Positions 44,979 to 53,758 of a DNA stretch of 57,672 nucleotides are shown here, in pieces. The stretch is from Deinococcus indicus (GTDB lineage: Bacteria > Deinococcota > Deinococci > Deinococcales > Deinococcaceae). The notes beneath the pieces are model-generated. The model was not told the DNA's origin. It saw nothing but the letters and a program-made list of their open reading frames with translations, and did no database searches. The stretch lies in NCBI RefSeq assembly GCF_002198095.1, contig NZ_NHMK01000037.1:1-57672 (forward strand), given 5' to 3'. Every line of letters begins with the position of its first letter. Position 1 is the stretch's first letter. The position numbers were made by a program, and so were the translations under genes.

Positions 44979-47900
44979 GTGACGCGCGCCCGCCCGTTCC
45001 CCTGGTCGCGGCGGCCCCCCCGCCCGGACGCCCCGCCCCGCCCCCATGCCCACCCCGCCGCCCCGACCGACCCGGCCCGCCCGCCGTCCCTGGTGATTCC
45101 CGGCGCGACCCTGGACGCCGCGGACGACGAACGCGCCGGCGGCCGCCTGCTGGCCTTCGCGCTGCTGATCGTGATCGTCCTGCACGGCGCGCAGCTGATC
45201 AGCGGCTCGTTCACGCGCACGTACGACGCGCTGATCCACGTGTACTTCGGCGCGCACTACGCCCGGTCGTTCTTCGACCCCTGGGAGAGCGGCTGGTACA
45301 CCGGGTTCTCGCTCACGTCCTACCCGCCGCTCAGTCACTACCTGATCGCGCTGCTGAGCCTCGTGTTCGGCCTGATGGGCGCCTTCGCCCTCACGCAGCT
45401 GCTGGCCCTGGTCGGCCTGACCGTCGGCATGTACCGCTTCGGGAAGGTGTTCGTCACGGCGCGCGCCGCCGGGTACGGCGCGGTCCTCCTGACCCTCTCG
45501 AGCGCCATCGCCGAGACCGTCCACGTGTTCGGGCAGCTGCCCACCACCCTCAGCCTGGGCCTGCTGCTGAACGCCATCCCGTACGCCGCGCGGTACGTGC
45601 AGACCGGCCAGCGGACCCTGCTGCTGCGCGCCGCGGCGTTCACGGCCGCCACGACCGCCGCGCACCACGTCACCACCCTGTTCGGCAGCGTGTTCTTCAT
45701 CGCGCCGGTCCTGCTGGCCGTGGTGCTTCAGGGCGCCAGCCGCCCCCGCCCCGGCGAGAACGCCGGCTGGGGCGTCTGGGCGCACCTGCGCCGCCGCGTG
45801 TACCGCGTGCTGCCGCGCGTGTACCGCGGGGCGCTGTACGGCGCGCTGGCCATCACGGCGCTCGTCATGGTCGTCCTGCCGTACTGGCTGTGGAGCCGCA
45901 GCGACCCGATCACGCAGGTGTCCATCCCGCACGGCAGCCGCGCGAACTTCCTGGTCCGCACCGACTTCGGGTTCATGTTCTGGCTGGTGCCGTGGGCGAC
46001 GCTGCTGCCGCTGTACTGGGACGCCGCGCGGCGCGGCCTGAACAGCCACCGCGGGGGCCTGCCGCGCTGGCCGATCCTGGCGAGCATCCTGCTGCTGTCG
46101 CTGCTCGGCACGGGCGGCACCACGCCCCTGCCGAAACTGCTGCTGCGCGGCGCGTTCGACATCCTCACCCTGGACCGCTTCACGTTCTGGGCCGTGATGC
46201 TCATGATGCCGCTGGCCGGACTGGTCATCGAATCCTGGCGGCACGGCGCGTGGCGGGTGTTCGTGCAGGCCCGCCTGGGCGCGCGCGTCCACCACCTGCT
46301 GGGCCTGGGGCTGGTCACGGCCGCCGTGACCATCTCGTGCCTGGTGAGCGCCCTGACGTACTACCGCCGCTTCCAGCCGGCGTTCATCGACGTGGCGCCC
46401 ATCGTCCGGTTCCTGGAATCCGGCGGCCGGGACCGCTACCGTTACATGGTGCTCGGCTTCGGGGATCAGATGGCGTGGCTCAGCGCGAACACCCGCGCCA
46501 CCACCCCCGACGGGAACTACCACTCGGCGCGGCGCCTGCCGGAACTGACCGCCACGCCCGTCGAGCGGCTCGAGGGCGCCAAGTACACCGGCGTGCCGGG
46601 CCTGGGCAGCCTCACGCAGTTCCTGACCACCCCCGCCCGCTACAACCTGCGTTTCGTGCTGTCCAACGACGCCTTCTACGACCCGGCGCTGCACGCCCTG
46701 GGCTGGTCCCGCCTGGGCACCCTGAAAGGAGGCATCGTGGTGTGGGAACAGCCGGGCATCCCGCCGCTGCAACCGAGACTGCCGCGCCGGGAACTGCCGG
46801 TCTGGCAGCGGCTGATGTGGGCGCTGCTGCCCAGCGCCGCCGCCGCCGGGGCGCTCCTGACCCTGCTCGTCCCGCTGCCCGCCGCGCTCCCCGGCCCGCG
46901 CCGGTCCCGCTGGCCGTGGGTGCGGGCGCTCGCCGAGGACAGCCTCGACCCGCCCCCCAGCGCCGGGCACTGGTGGGACAGCTGGGTGCGGCGCCTGCCG
47001 TTCCGGGCGTGGCGCACCGCCCGCCTGCGCGCTCCCCGCCAGCGCCGCGCCCGGCGGCTGCTGAACAGCGCGCTGCTGCTCGCGGCGCTGCTGGCCGGCG
47101 CGGCCCTGACCGCCGCGCGCCTGCGCCCCCAGTCCAGCCCGGAGGCGACGCTGCTGGCCTACTGGGACGCCGTGGACTTCAAACGCTTCGGGGACGCGTA
47201 CCGCCTGATCGACCCGCAGGCCGGCCTGACCGAGGAACGCTGGCAGCTGGACCTGTCCGTCGTGGGCGGCCTGCGCACCGGGTACGCGAAACTCGACCGG
47301 CTGAAAGTCCAGTCCGTCACGTACGGCGCCCCGCCCGGCGAACGCGACCGCCCCGGCGCCACCGCGACCGCGCAGGTCCACCTGACGTGGTTCACGGCCT
47401 TCGGGAACATCGAGGAGACCCTCTGGCAGGAGCTGCGCCTCACGGACGCCGGGTGGCGCCTGAGCGCCCGGCCGCAACTGACCATTCGCCCGCCCCGCCG
47501 CTTCCGGCCGGTGCCCACCCTGACCCGCGCCGCCCCCCCGGCCGACACGCCGGTCCCCGTGCAGGTCCTGGGCGCCCGGCTGGTCGCGTTCCGCCCGCAG
47601 GGCGGCGGACCGGAACAGCTGGCAGTCGTCGGGGAGGCCGTGAACGCCGGCACGCAACCGGCCGCCGTGGACATCACGGCCGGCGTGCTGGACGCCGCCG
47701 GCACCGAACTGGCCCGCAACACCGCCGGCACGCACGCCCTGCACTGGCTGCTGCCGGGGGAACGCACGCCGTTCCGCGTGACCTTCGACGGTCCCGGCAT
47801 GACCGCCCGCCCCGCCGGGGTCCGGTCGTTCACGGTCCGCGCGCAGGGCTGGGTGACGGCGCGCGGCCTGGACCGCAGCCTGAACGTGTGGTCGCAGGGG

Positions 47901-48200
47901 GACACGGTGCGAGTCGAGAACGGCGGCGCGACCGAGGCGACCATCACGAACGTCCTGCGCGCCCTGACCGACCCGGCCGGCGTCGCGTGGGTCACGCAGA
48001 CCTTCCTGATGGAGGCCGTGCCGCCCAACCAGTCCCGCAGCGCCCCGCTGGGCCGCGCCCTGCCCGCCGGGTACCGGGTGCTGCTGCCCCGCCCCGCATC
48101 CGGGCCGTTGGGCTCAGCCCTGCCGGGAGCCGCCCTGTCAGCATCGGCGCTGTCGGGATCGGCGCTGTACGCCGACGCCTTCCGCCGGGAGGAACCGTGA
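44979..48200 (+). CDS. GT-C-like polytopic membrane protein with C-terminal extracytoplasmic domains
   Basis: The 1073-residue protein starts at GTG (CGGAG upstream). Residues 1-50 are Pro/Arg-rich and cytoplasmic. About ten to twelve membrane helices (about 55-480) have the layout of GT-C glycosyltransferases or oligosaccharyltransferase-like proteins, with a first loop TYDALIHVYFGAHYARSFFD and GWYTGFSLTSYPPLSHYLI carrying acidic and aromatic residues where the catalytic Asp is expected. After a further helix near 700, an NTF2-like domain (ATLLAYWDAVDFKRFGDAYR) and an Ig-like domain (about 860-1000) are predicted outside the membrane. It probably transfers or polymerises sugars at the outer face. 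The stop overlaps the lipoprotein gene. Confidence 0.75.
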   Translation: MTRARPFPWSRRPPRPDAPPRPHAHPAAPTDPARPPSLVIPGATLDAADDERAGGRLLAFALLIVIVLHGAQLISGSFTRTYDALIHVYFGAHYARSFFDPWESGWYTGFSLTSYPPLSHYLIALLSLVFGLMGAFALTQLLALVGLTVGMYRFGKVFVTARAAGYGAVLLTLSSAIAETVHVFGQLPTTLSLGLLLNAIPYAARYVQTGQRTLLLRAAAFTAATTAAHHVTTLFGSVFFIAPVLLAVVLQGASRPRPGENAGWGVWAHLRRRVYRVLPRVYRGALYGALAITALVMVVLPYWLWSRSDPITQVSIPHGSRANFLVRTDFGFMFWLVPWATLLPLYWDAARRGLNSHRGGLPRWPILASILLLSLLGTGGTTPLPKLLLRGAFDILTLDRFTFWAVMLMMPLAGLVIESWRHGAWRVFVQARLGARVHHLLGLGLVTAAVTISCLVSALTYYRRFQPAFIDVAPIVRFLESGGRDRYRYMVLGFGDQMAWLSANTRATTPDGNYHSARRLPELTATPVERLEGAKYTGVPGLGSLTQFLTTPARYNLRFVLSNDAFYDPALHALGWSRLGTLKGGIVVWEQPGIPPLQPRLPRRELPVWQRLMWALLPSAAAAGALLTLLVPLPAALPGPRRSRWPWVRALAEDSLDPPPSAGHWWDSWVRRLPFRAWRTARLRAPRQRRARRLLNSALLLAALLAGAALTAARLRPQSSPEATLLAYWDAVDFKRFGDAYRLIDPQAGLTEERWQLDLSVVGGLRTGYAKLDRLKVQSVTYGAPPGERDRPGATATAQVHLTWFTAFGNIEETLWQELRLTDAGWRLSARPQLTIRPPRRFRPVPTLTRAAPPADTPVPVQVLGARLVAFRPQGGGPEQLAVVGEAVNAGTQPAAVDITAGVLDAAGTELARNTAGTHALHWLLPGERTPFRVTFDGPGMTARPAGVRSFTVRAQGWVTARGLDRSLNVWSQGDTVRVENGGATEATITNVLRALTDPAGVAWVTQTFLMEAVPPNQSRSAPLGRALPAGYRVLLPRPASGPLGSALPGAALSASALSGSALYADAFRREEP

Positions 48201-49183
48201 CCCCGCCCGCCCGCCGCCTGGGCGCCGCGCTGCTGGCGCTGTGCCTCGTCGCCTGCCGGCCGGCCGGCGACCCGCCTGCGTCCGCCGCCCAGGCGGCCTC
48301 TGTGCCCGCCTCGCTGAGCCTGCGGGCCGCCGGGACCGACGTGCAGCTGCGCGCCAGCGGGCCGGCCGGGGCGCGCTGGCAGGTCGTGTGCGACACCTTC
48401 GCCGGGCCGCTCGTCTGGAACGGCACCCTGCCCCCGGTGCCCGGACCCGCCGTGACCCGCTGGCCCCGCCCGGACGCCCGGTCCTGCGAGGCGACCCTGC
48501 ACGCCCCGCCTGACCGGGCCGGGGCCCCGACCCTGCTGGCCCGCGCCGTCCTGACGCTGCCCGCTGCCCCGACGACCACCCCGGCGGCCACCGTGACTGC
48601 CGCCGCGCCGCCCTCCGCGCTCCCCGCCGCTCCCGCGCCGCTCACGGGCCGCCTGACCGTCACGCCCGCCAGCGTCCGCCTGGGCCTGCGGGAACCCTGG
48701 GCCGCGCAGGTCACGCTGCGCCGCGCCGACGGCACGCCCGCCCCGGACGGCACCCCCGTCCTCCTGAGCGCCGACGGCCCGGCCGGCGCGCGCCTGAGCG
48801 CCACGCGCGTCACCGTGAACGGCGAGGCGTCCTGGCAGCTCACGCCGGACGTGCCCGGCCGCTACCGCCTGCAGGCCCGCGCCGGCCGCTGGCAGGCCAC
48901 CGCCGTGGCCGCCGCGCAGCCCGCGCTGCTCGGCCGCCGCCCGCCGGTCCTGTGGGCCGGGCCGGACCTGGAGGTCGGGCCGCTGCGCTGGACGACCGGC
49001 GCGTACCCGGACGACGGCACGCCCGTCACCCTGCAGGCCCTGAACCGCAGCGGCCGGGTCCTGTGGACGGCGCAGGTCACGACCGCGCAGGGCGTGGCCC
49101 GCGCCCGCGTGCCCACCCTGACCGGCGCGGTCACGCTGCGCCTGAGCGTCGCCGGCGCCGGGGAGAGCCTCCCGTGGCCGTGA
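48197..49183 (+). CDS. Lipoprotein with Ig-like region, unknown function
   Basis: The 328-residue product starts with GTG overlapping the previous stop (GTGA). The signal peptide ends in a lipobox (LCLVAC, Cys near residue 20). A Pro/Ala/Thr-rich linker near residues 115-150 is followed by a beta-rich domain resembling bacterial Ig-like folds (VTPASVRLGLREPWAAQVTL, then GTPVLLSADGPAGA). It is probably anchored at the cell surface or in the periplasmic-like space, helping the polysaccharide machinery encoded with it. No specific family is recognised. Confidence 0.75.
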   Translation: MTPPARRLGAALLALCLVACRPAGDPPASAAQAASVPASLSLRAAGTDVQLRASGPAGARWQVVCDTFAGPLVWNGTLPPVPGPAVTRWPRPDARSCEATLHAPPDRAGAPTLLARAVLTLPAAPTTTPAATVTAAAPPSALPAAPAPLTGRLTVTPASVRLGLREPWAAQVTLRRADGTPAPDGTPVLLSADGPAGARLSATRVTVNGEASWQLTPDVPGRYRLQARAGRWQATAVAAAQPALLGRRPPVLWAGPDLEVGPLRWTTGAYPDDGTPVTLQALNRSGRVLWTAQVTTAQGVARARVPTLTGAVTLRLSVAGAGESLPWP

Positions 49184-50451
49184 CCCGCCTGACCGTCCTG
49201 AAACGCGCGGCGTTCGTGGCGCTGCTGCTCGGCACGCTGCTGGGCGGGCTGCTGGCGCTGGTCGTCGCGTCCCGCGGGCTGGAACGCGCCAGCCGCGCCT
49301 CCAGCCAGGCGAGCGCCCTGAACCTCGCCCGGCGGCCCGAGGCGGCTCCCCCGCTGCGCTGGCTGCCCGCCCCGCCCGGCGCGCCCCGCCCGGACGGCGT
49401 GACGCTCGAGGACCTGCGGACGGCGTACCTGCTGGGCCACTCGGAACTCACGTACGCCGCCCGCTCCGGCGACCCCAGCGGCCTGAGCGGCCGCCTCGCC
49501 GGGAACGCCCTGAGCGGCGCGCTCGCCGTGACCCGCCAGGAACGCCACCCGCTGCTGCTCGACTGGAACCACCGCGCCCGCCTGCTCGGCCCGGACCCCG
49601 CCGGCGGCTGGCAGCTCCGGGTGCGGTACTGGACCGCCCGCGCCCTGCCCGGCCCGGACGGCTGGACGGACCTGCGCGTCACGCGGCGCGACGCGCAGGT
49701 CACGCTGCGCGAACAGAGCGGCGTGTGGCGCACCACCGACGTCACGCTGCTCGCCGACACCCGCCCCGACCTGCGCGCCCCACCCGCGCTGCCCGTGCGG
49801 TCCTGGCGGGCCGTGACCCTCCCCGCCGACTGGACCGACTGGACCCCGGCCCGCTGGCAGCGCACCCTGACACTCGCCGCCCGCCACGACCTGCGCCCGC
49901 TGGTGCTGCCGCTCCCCGCGCAACCCACCCGCGAGCAGCTCGGCGCGCTGCGCGCCGCCCTGACCCGCCTGCACGCCGCCGCCCGGCCCGCCGCCCTCGC
50001 CTTCAGCGCGCCGCTGACCCTGGAGAGCGTGCCGGTCCGCGCGGCTGTCGCGGAACACGCCGCCCTTGCCGCCGCCCTGCTCACCGGGCCGGTCCGCGCG
50101 GACGACCCCGGCAGCCGCGCCGCGCTGCTCGCCCTGCGCCTGACCCACCCGCACCTGCCGCTGCTGGCCCCGGTGGACGGTCCGGCGGCCGACCTGCCGG
50201 ACCTGCCCGCCCTGAACGCCCTGCTGTCCGCGCAGCTGCGTGCGCCCACGCCCGGTCCCGCCGCGCCGCAGGTGCTCCTGACCGCGCCGCCCGCCCCGCG
50301 CCTGCCGCTGCCCGGCCGCCCGGACCGGCGCGGCCCGGCCCTGACCCTCGCCGCGTGGCAGGGTGGCTGGCTCCTGCCCCTGGACGCCCTGTTCGGCCCG
50401 GACGACCGGCCCACCCCCGACGCGGCGCTCCTGCTCGAAGCGGGACGCTGA
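49180..50451 (+). CDS. Membrane-anchored protein, paralogue of the convergent lipoprotein
   Basis: The 423-residue product starts with GTG overlapping the previous stop; a GTG two codons upstream is also in frame. One membrane helix lies at about residues 10-32. The next 170 residues resemble an NTF2-like domain (EDLRTAYLLGHSELTYAA block), followed by an alpha/beta region that may be a TIM-barrel glycosidase-like domain (WRAVTLPADWTDWTPARWQR onwards). Alignment by eye with the protein at 50465-51928 shows the same order of elements and shared patterns (RAV..PADW). Catalytic residues are not obvious, so it may be non-enzymatic. It is the last gene of the nine-gene operon. Confidence 0.7.
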   Translation: MTRLTVLKRAAFVALLLGTLLGGLLALVVASRGLERASRASSQASALNLARRPEAAPPLRWLPAPPGAPRPDGVTLEDLRTAYLLGHSELTYAARSGDPSGLSGRLAGNALSGALAVTRQERHPLLLDWNHRARLLGPDPAGGWQLRVRYWTARALPGPDGWTDLRVTRRDAQVTLREQSGVWRTTDVTLLADTRPDLRAPPALPVRSWRAVTLPADWTDWTPARWQRTLTLAARHDLRPLVLPLPAQPTREQLGALRAALTRLHAAARPAALAFSAPLTLESVPVRAAVAEHAALAAALLTGPVRADDPGSRAALLALRLTHPHLPLLAPVDGPAADLPDLPALNALLSAQLRAPTPGPAAPQVLLTAPPAPRLPLPGRPDRRGPALTLAAWQGGWLLPLDALFGPDDRPTPDAALLLEAGR

Positions 50452-50464
50452 ACCAGCCGGCTCA

Positions 50465-51928
50465 TCAGGGCCGCTTCGCTATGGCCGCCCGCCGCGCCCC
50501 TCTCCACCGCGTCAGCCTTCCGCGCAGCGCGCCCCCGAGCAGCAGTCCCGCCGGGAGGGTCCACAGGTCCGCCGCCCAGCCCAGCAGCCACGCGACGGGA
50601 CCGGGTGGCGGGCGGGCCGGGTCCGCCCAGCGGGTCAGCGGCGTGAACGACCCGTCCGCCGTGAGCAGCGCTCCCCGTCCCTCGCGGCCGCCGTCCGGGG
50701 CGAGCACGCCGGCCTCCAGCGCGCCGGGGCGGGTCAGGAACGCCCGCAGCTGCCAGCCGCGCCGTGCGTCCCCCAGGCGGCCCAGCGGCGCGCGGCGCTC
50801 ACGGAACACCGGGGCGTCCGCGCCGCCCGCCACGAAATCCACCGCTCCGGCCAGCGCCGCAGCGGCCGACCGGCCGGGCGCGCGGTACCCGACCGGCAGG
50901 GCCGGGAAGCGCGCCCGGACCGTCTGCCGCCACGCGCCCAGCTGCGCCGCCGACGGCGAGCGGGCAGGGGAGAGGATCACCCCGCCCAGCCGCGCCCCGA
51001 CCGAGGCGGGATTCCCCTCGGGTTCCGGGCCGAGCGCGGCGTGCAGGTCCCGCAGGCCCGCCGGGTCCAGCGCCGCGACCCGCAGGTCGAGCAGGACCGT
51101 CACGTTCCGCGCGGCCGCGGCCTCCAGCAGGACGCCCAGCGCCCGGCCGACCTGCGCGGCGCGCCCGGCGTTCAGCGGTCCGGCCGCGCCGAGCGCAAGC
51201 GGCACGATCAGCGTGTCCAGCCCCAGTTCCGTCACGGCCGACACGTCGCGCCGCAGCGTGTCGGCCGGGCGCTGCGGCCAGTCCGGCGCGGCCCGCACGG
51301 CGCGGTACGGGGCGGGCCGCGCGGTGGGCGGCGCGGCGGGCAGCGGTTCGTCCCGCAGGACCCGCCAGTGATGCACGCGCCAGTTCCCGTCCCCGAGTTC
51401 CATCACGACGTCCAGTTCCCGCCGGGCGACGCGCGGCGCGGCGTCCGGGTCGGGTCGGGGCGTGGCGTACGTGAACCGGTCCGTGAACGACACGGTCGCC
51501 CCGTCCGGCGCGAAGAAGCGCAGCGCCGGCGTGTGCGCCCACCCGACCGGCGCCGCCCCGCCCCGCGCGACATCCTGCGCGTCCAGCAGCGCCGCGCCCT
51601 GGAACAGGTCCCGCAGTCCGTCCAGCTGCCCGGTGCCGGCCGCGAACGCCGTCTCCCGCGGACCGCGCAGGTACGCGTCCGTGATCGCCTCGCGTTCGGC
51701 GGTCGTCAGGACGCGCGGCCCCGGCTCTGCCGCCTGCCACGCCAGCAGCCGCGCGCCGTCCCCGAGCGGCCCGGCCCCCGTCGCGGCGTCCACTCCTCCA
51801 CCGTCCGGACTTCCATCCGCGCCGGGGAACGGCGCGCACCCGCCCAGGACCGCCCCCATGAGCAGGACAGCGCAGCTGACCAGGGCCGCGCGGCGCGCCC
51901 GCAGAAGAGGCCACGGCCGGCGCGCCAT
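50465..51928 (-). CDS. Lipoprotein with NTF2-like and TIM-barrel-like regions
   Basis: The 487-residue product is convergent with the operon, with 13 nt between stops. The ATG at 51928 is chosen because GAGGGG precedes it and it leaves a normal signal peptide ending MGAVLGGC (lipobox); the open frame extends 14 codons upstream. An NTF2-like domain (about 60-190, ITDAYLRGPRETAFAAGTG) is followed by a barrel-like domain (about 195-400, AVTELGLDTLIVPLAL, VTVLLDLRVAALDPAGL, GVILSPARSPS). A hydrophobic segment near the C terminus (about 445-470) could be a second membrane contact. It resembles the convergently encoded protein at 49180-50451. A role in binding or trimming extracellular glycan is possible but unproven. 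Confidence 0.75.
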   Translation of the reverse strand: MARRPWPLLRARRAALVSCAVLLMGAVLGGCAPFPGADGSPDGGGVDAATGAGPLGDGARLLAWQAAEPGPRVLTTAEREAITDAYLRGPRETAFAAGTGQLDGLRDLFQGAALLDAQDVARGGAAPVGWAHTPALRFFAPDGATVSFTDRFTYATPRPDPDAAPRVARRELDVVMELGDGNWRVHHWRVLRDEPLPAAPPTARPAPYRAVRAAPDWPQRPADTLRRDVSAVTELGLDTLIVPLALGAAGPLNAGRAAQVGRALGVLLEAAAARNVTVLLDLRVAALDPAGLRDLHAALGPEPEGNPASVGARLGGVILSPARSPSAAQLGAWRQTVRARFPALPVGYRAPGRSAAAALAGAVDFVAGGADAPVFRERRAPLGRLGDARRGWQLRAFLTRPGALEAGVLAPDGGREGRGALLTADGSFTPLTRWADPARPPPGPVAWLLGWAADLWTLPAGLLLGGALRGRLTRWRGARRAAIAKRP

Positions 51929-52111
51929 CCCCTCACCGTCCGGCACCTGCGGGAAGAAGCTCATTCCCATTCAGGAGCGACAGCCTGACTGGACAAGGCG
52001 GGCAGGCACCATTTCATAGCGCTGAAGTCAGCCGGTCTGCCCACGGCCGAGGAGGGGGCGCCGCCCGACCGCGCTACCCTGGAGTCGCCAGGTGAGCCCG
52101 CCCCAGGCACC

Positions 52112-52813
52112 TTAGGGCAGTTCCTCGGCCAGGCTTCCCCATTGCTGCCACGCTGCCTGACGTGCGAGCCGCCGCTGCAGCTGCGCGGCGCGAACCAATC
52201 CGGGCCGGTACGCCGCCAGCAGCGGTTCACGCCCGGCCAATTCCAGGAGTGTCTGCGCGTCCTGCGACTCGCCCAGCAAATTCAGCAACGTCACCAGCGC
52301 CTCCGGCGACCGCTGGCGTAATTCCAGCACCGCCCGGTACCGTTTCAGGGCTTTGCGCCAGTCATGCCACTCCTCTGCCCGCACCCGACCGTCGCGGGGC
52401 GGCACCGTCACCTGAACGCGGGCCGCCTCGACCGCCAGGAACCGCTCCCAGCGCTTACGGCCCGGAGCTTCCGGCAACCTGGGCACCCGTTCGGGGAGGA
52501 TGAGTTCCCCCAGCAGCTTGACGCGCCGCGCAGACCAGGCTTGGGCGAAGGCCTGCACCTCCTCTTCCGGAACGTCCATAGTCCGCAACGCCTGCTGGAT
52601 CAACGGACCCGTGACGTCATGGTCGCGCAGCGCCGACGCCGCGCGGCGCACTTCCTGCCAGGCGCGCCGTTCCCGTTTCCGCAGTTCTCCGACCCGGGCG
52701 TGCGTTTCAGCCGTGCGCGCCAGTTTACGCAACTGGTGAACGGCTTTTTCGTCGCCCTGCAGCGCCAGGGCGCGCAGGTCACGGTACTGACGGTGTGCTG
52801 GTACAGACCCCAT
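52112..52813 (-). CDS. CHAD-domain protein
   Basis: The 233-residue all-helical protein has the CHAD pattern of conserved His and basic residues: VHQLRKLARTAETHAR, SALRDHDVTGPLI, WHDWRKALKRYRAVLEL and LLGESQDAQTLLEL. CHAD domains are known to bind inorganic polyphosphate. The start at 52813 (second Met of the open frame) is preferred because a TAGGAT box ends 7 nt upstream, matching leaderless starts elsewhere in the window. No CYTH domain is attached, and no polyphosphate kinase gene lies nearby, but the phosphate-binding protein PstS is encoded about 4 kb away. Confidence 0.88.
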   Translation of the reverse strand: MGSVPAHRQYRDLRALALQGDEKAVHQLRKLARTAETHARVGELRKRERRAWQEVRRAASALRDHDVTGPLIQQALRTMDVPEEEVQAFAQAWSARRVKLLGELILPERVPRLPEAPGRKRWERFLAVEAARVQVTVPPRDGRVRAEEWHDWRKALKRYRAVLELRQRSPEALVTLLNLLGESQDAQTLLELAGREPLLAAYRPGLVRAAQLQRRLARQAAWQQWGSLAEELP

Positions 52814-52928
52814 GCGACCCATCCTAGTGCAGAGACTGCGGTGTCCTCACGGCCTGCGCAGGCAGGAGATTCAGACCGCCAGGCCGCAGCTGACACATTG
52901 TTGGATTTGGTCCGGCATAGTGGCCCCC

Positions 52929-53150
52929 ATGCGCATCCTGCGGTTACCGGACGAACACCTCGCGGACCTGATCGCAGACAGCTCCACCGTCATCATAACG
53001 CTCCGCTGGCACACCCGAACCCCCGCGCCCGGTGACCTTGTCCATCTCGACACGCTGGGCCACTGGCGCGTGCTGGAGATTCTGCGGCGGGAACGACCCG
53101 GTTTCGGCGCTGACCTTCGCGCCTCCCTGCTGGCGCATTCCGACGCCTGA
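52929..53150 (+). CDS. Small hypothetical protein, 73 residues
   Basis: The product is a soluble 73-residue protein starting MRILRLPDEHLADLI, with a compact mixed pattern (VIITLRWHTRTPAPGDLVHL, HWRVLEILRRERPG) that looks like a small folded beta protein. A CATAGT -10-like box ends 7 nt before the ATG, consistent with leaderless transcription; no ribosome-binding site is present. No family is recognised. Divergent from the CHAD gene; repeat copy 8 begins 11 bp after its stop. Confidence 0.6.
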   Translation: MRILRLPDEHLADLIADSSTVIITLRWHTRTPAPGDLVHLDTLGHWRVLEILRRERPGFGADLRASLLAHSDA

Positions 53151-53161
53151 TCGGTCGACTC

Positions 53162-53318
53162 ATACGGACTCCGATCGAATGGGCTGCAAAGCCCGCTGGG
53201 TCCGAGCGAAGCGACCCGGAGAGCTGCCCCGCAGAGTGGGAGCAGCGGGCTGCCGGACGTGGAGCCGGCAGGAGCGGTGAAGTTCCGGATTGCTGGCGAA
53301 ACAAACGGCAGTCCGCAT
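53162..53318 (+). repeat. Dispersed hairpin repeat, copy 8
   Basis: This 157-bp copy runs from ATACGGACTCCGATCGAATG to GGCGAAACAAACGGCAGTCC then GCAT. It carries the longer middle region (GCGACCCGGAGAGCTGCCC) like copies 3 and 7. No stop codon overlap. Confidence 0.9.
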
Positions 53319-53357
53319 CACATGTCTGGGCGCCGAGCAGAGCTGTGGGAACAGGAG

Positions 53358-53676
53358 GTCCCACGCGGCACGAGCTGCGCGCCAGGACGCTGACGACCAT
53401 GGCCGTACACGGGTTTTCAGCGGTCAGCACACCAGTCTGCGCGTTTCCGTTCCCTCCGCCCCGCACCACGCGACATCCGGCCGCTCCCGCCTGCTCGTTC
53501 TCCAATCGCCAGGCCTCGTTTCCGGGCTGTTCAGGCGCAGAAGAGCCTGTCGCGGCCAACAATCCCCTCCAGAAAGCAACGGAGGAAATGACATGCTGGC
53601 CGACGGTTCCCCTTCCCTGTGCCGTCATGACGTCGTGTGGCACACGACTCCAGCAGGCGTGGAAACTCTTGCAAGC
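53358..53676 (+). repeat. Long intergenic repeat, copy B (about 320 bp)
   Basis: This is the partner of 29462-29780, with the same length, order of blocks and position after a dispersed repeat. A small hairpin CCTCC-(10 nt)-GGAGG here corresponds to CCTC-(11 nt)-GAGG in copy A, a hint of conserved structure. Confidence 0.7.
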
Positions 53677-53758
53677 AGGCGGAGTCCGTTCCGGCGTCCG
53701 CTCCTGCTTCGGCGGGAACAGCGTCTCCCGCGCTGGGTCGCGAACGCCCGGTCGACCT

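Larger units (their letters stand above)
53151..53758. other. Intergenic region with two repeats, no gene
   Basis: The roughly 600-bp gap contains dispersed repeat copy 8 and the second copy of the 320-bp intergenic repeat. ORFs on both strands cross these repeats and are not considered genes. Confidence 0.6.

Noticed and set aside
44940..47744. 934-codon antisense ORF opposite the GT-C-like gene
   Set aside because: Composition is repetitive Gly/Arg/Gln/Val with no motif; the sense frame has membrane helices and coupled starts.
45890..49183. Long plus-strand ORF reaching back into the GT-C-like gene
   Set aside because: Only the part from the GTG at 48197 has a signal peptide and codon pattern of a gene; the earlier part is out-of-frame Arg/Pro/Gly-rich reading.
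52993..53643. Minus-strand ORF across repeat copy 8 and the 320-bp repeat
   Set aside because: It reads through repeats; the equivalent frame in the other 320-bp copy is broken by indels.
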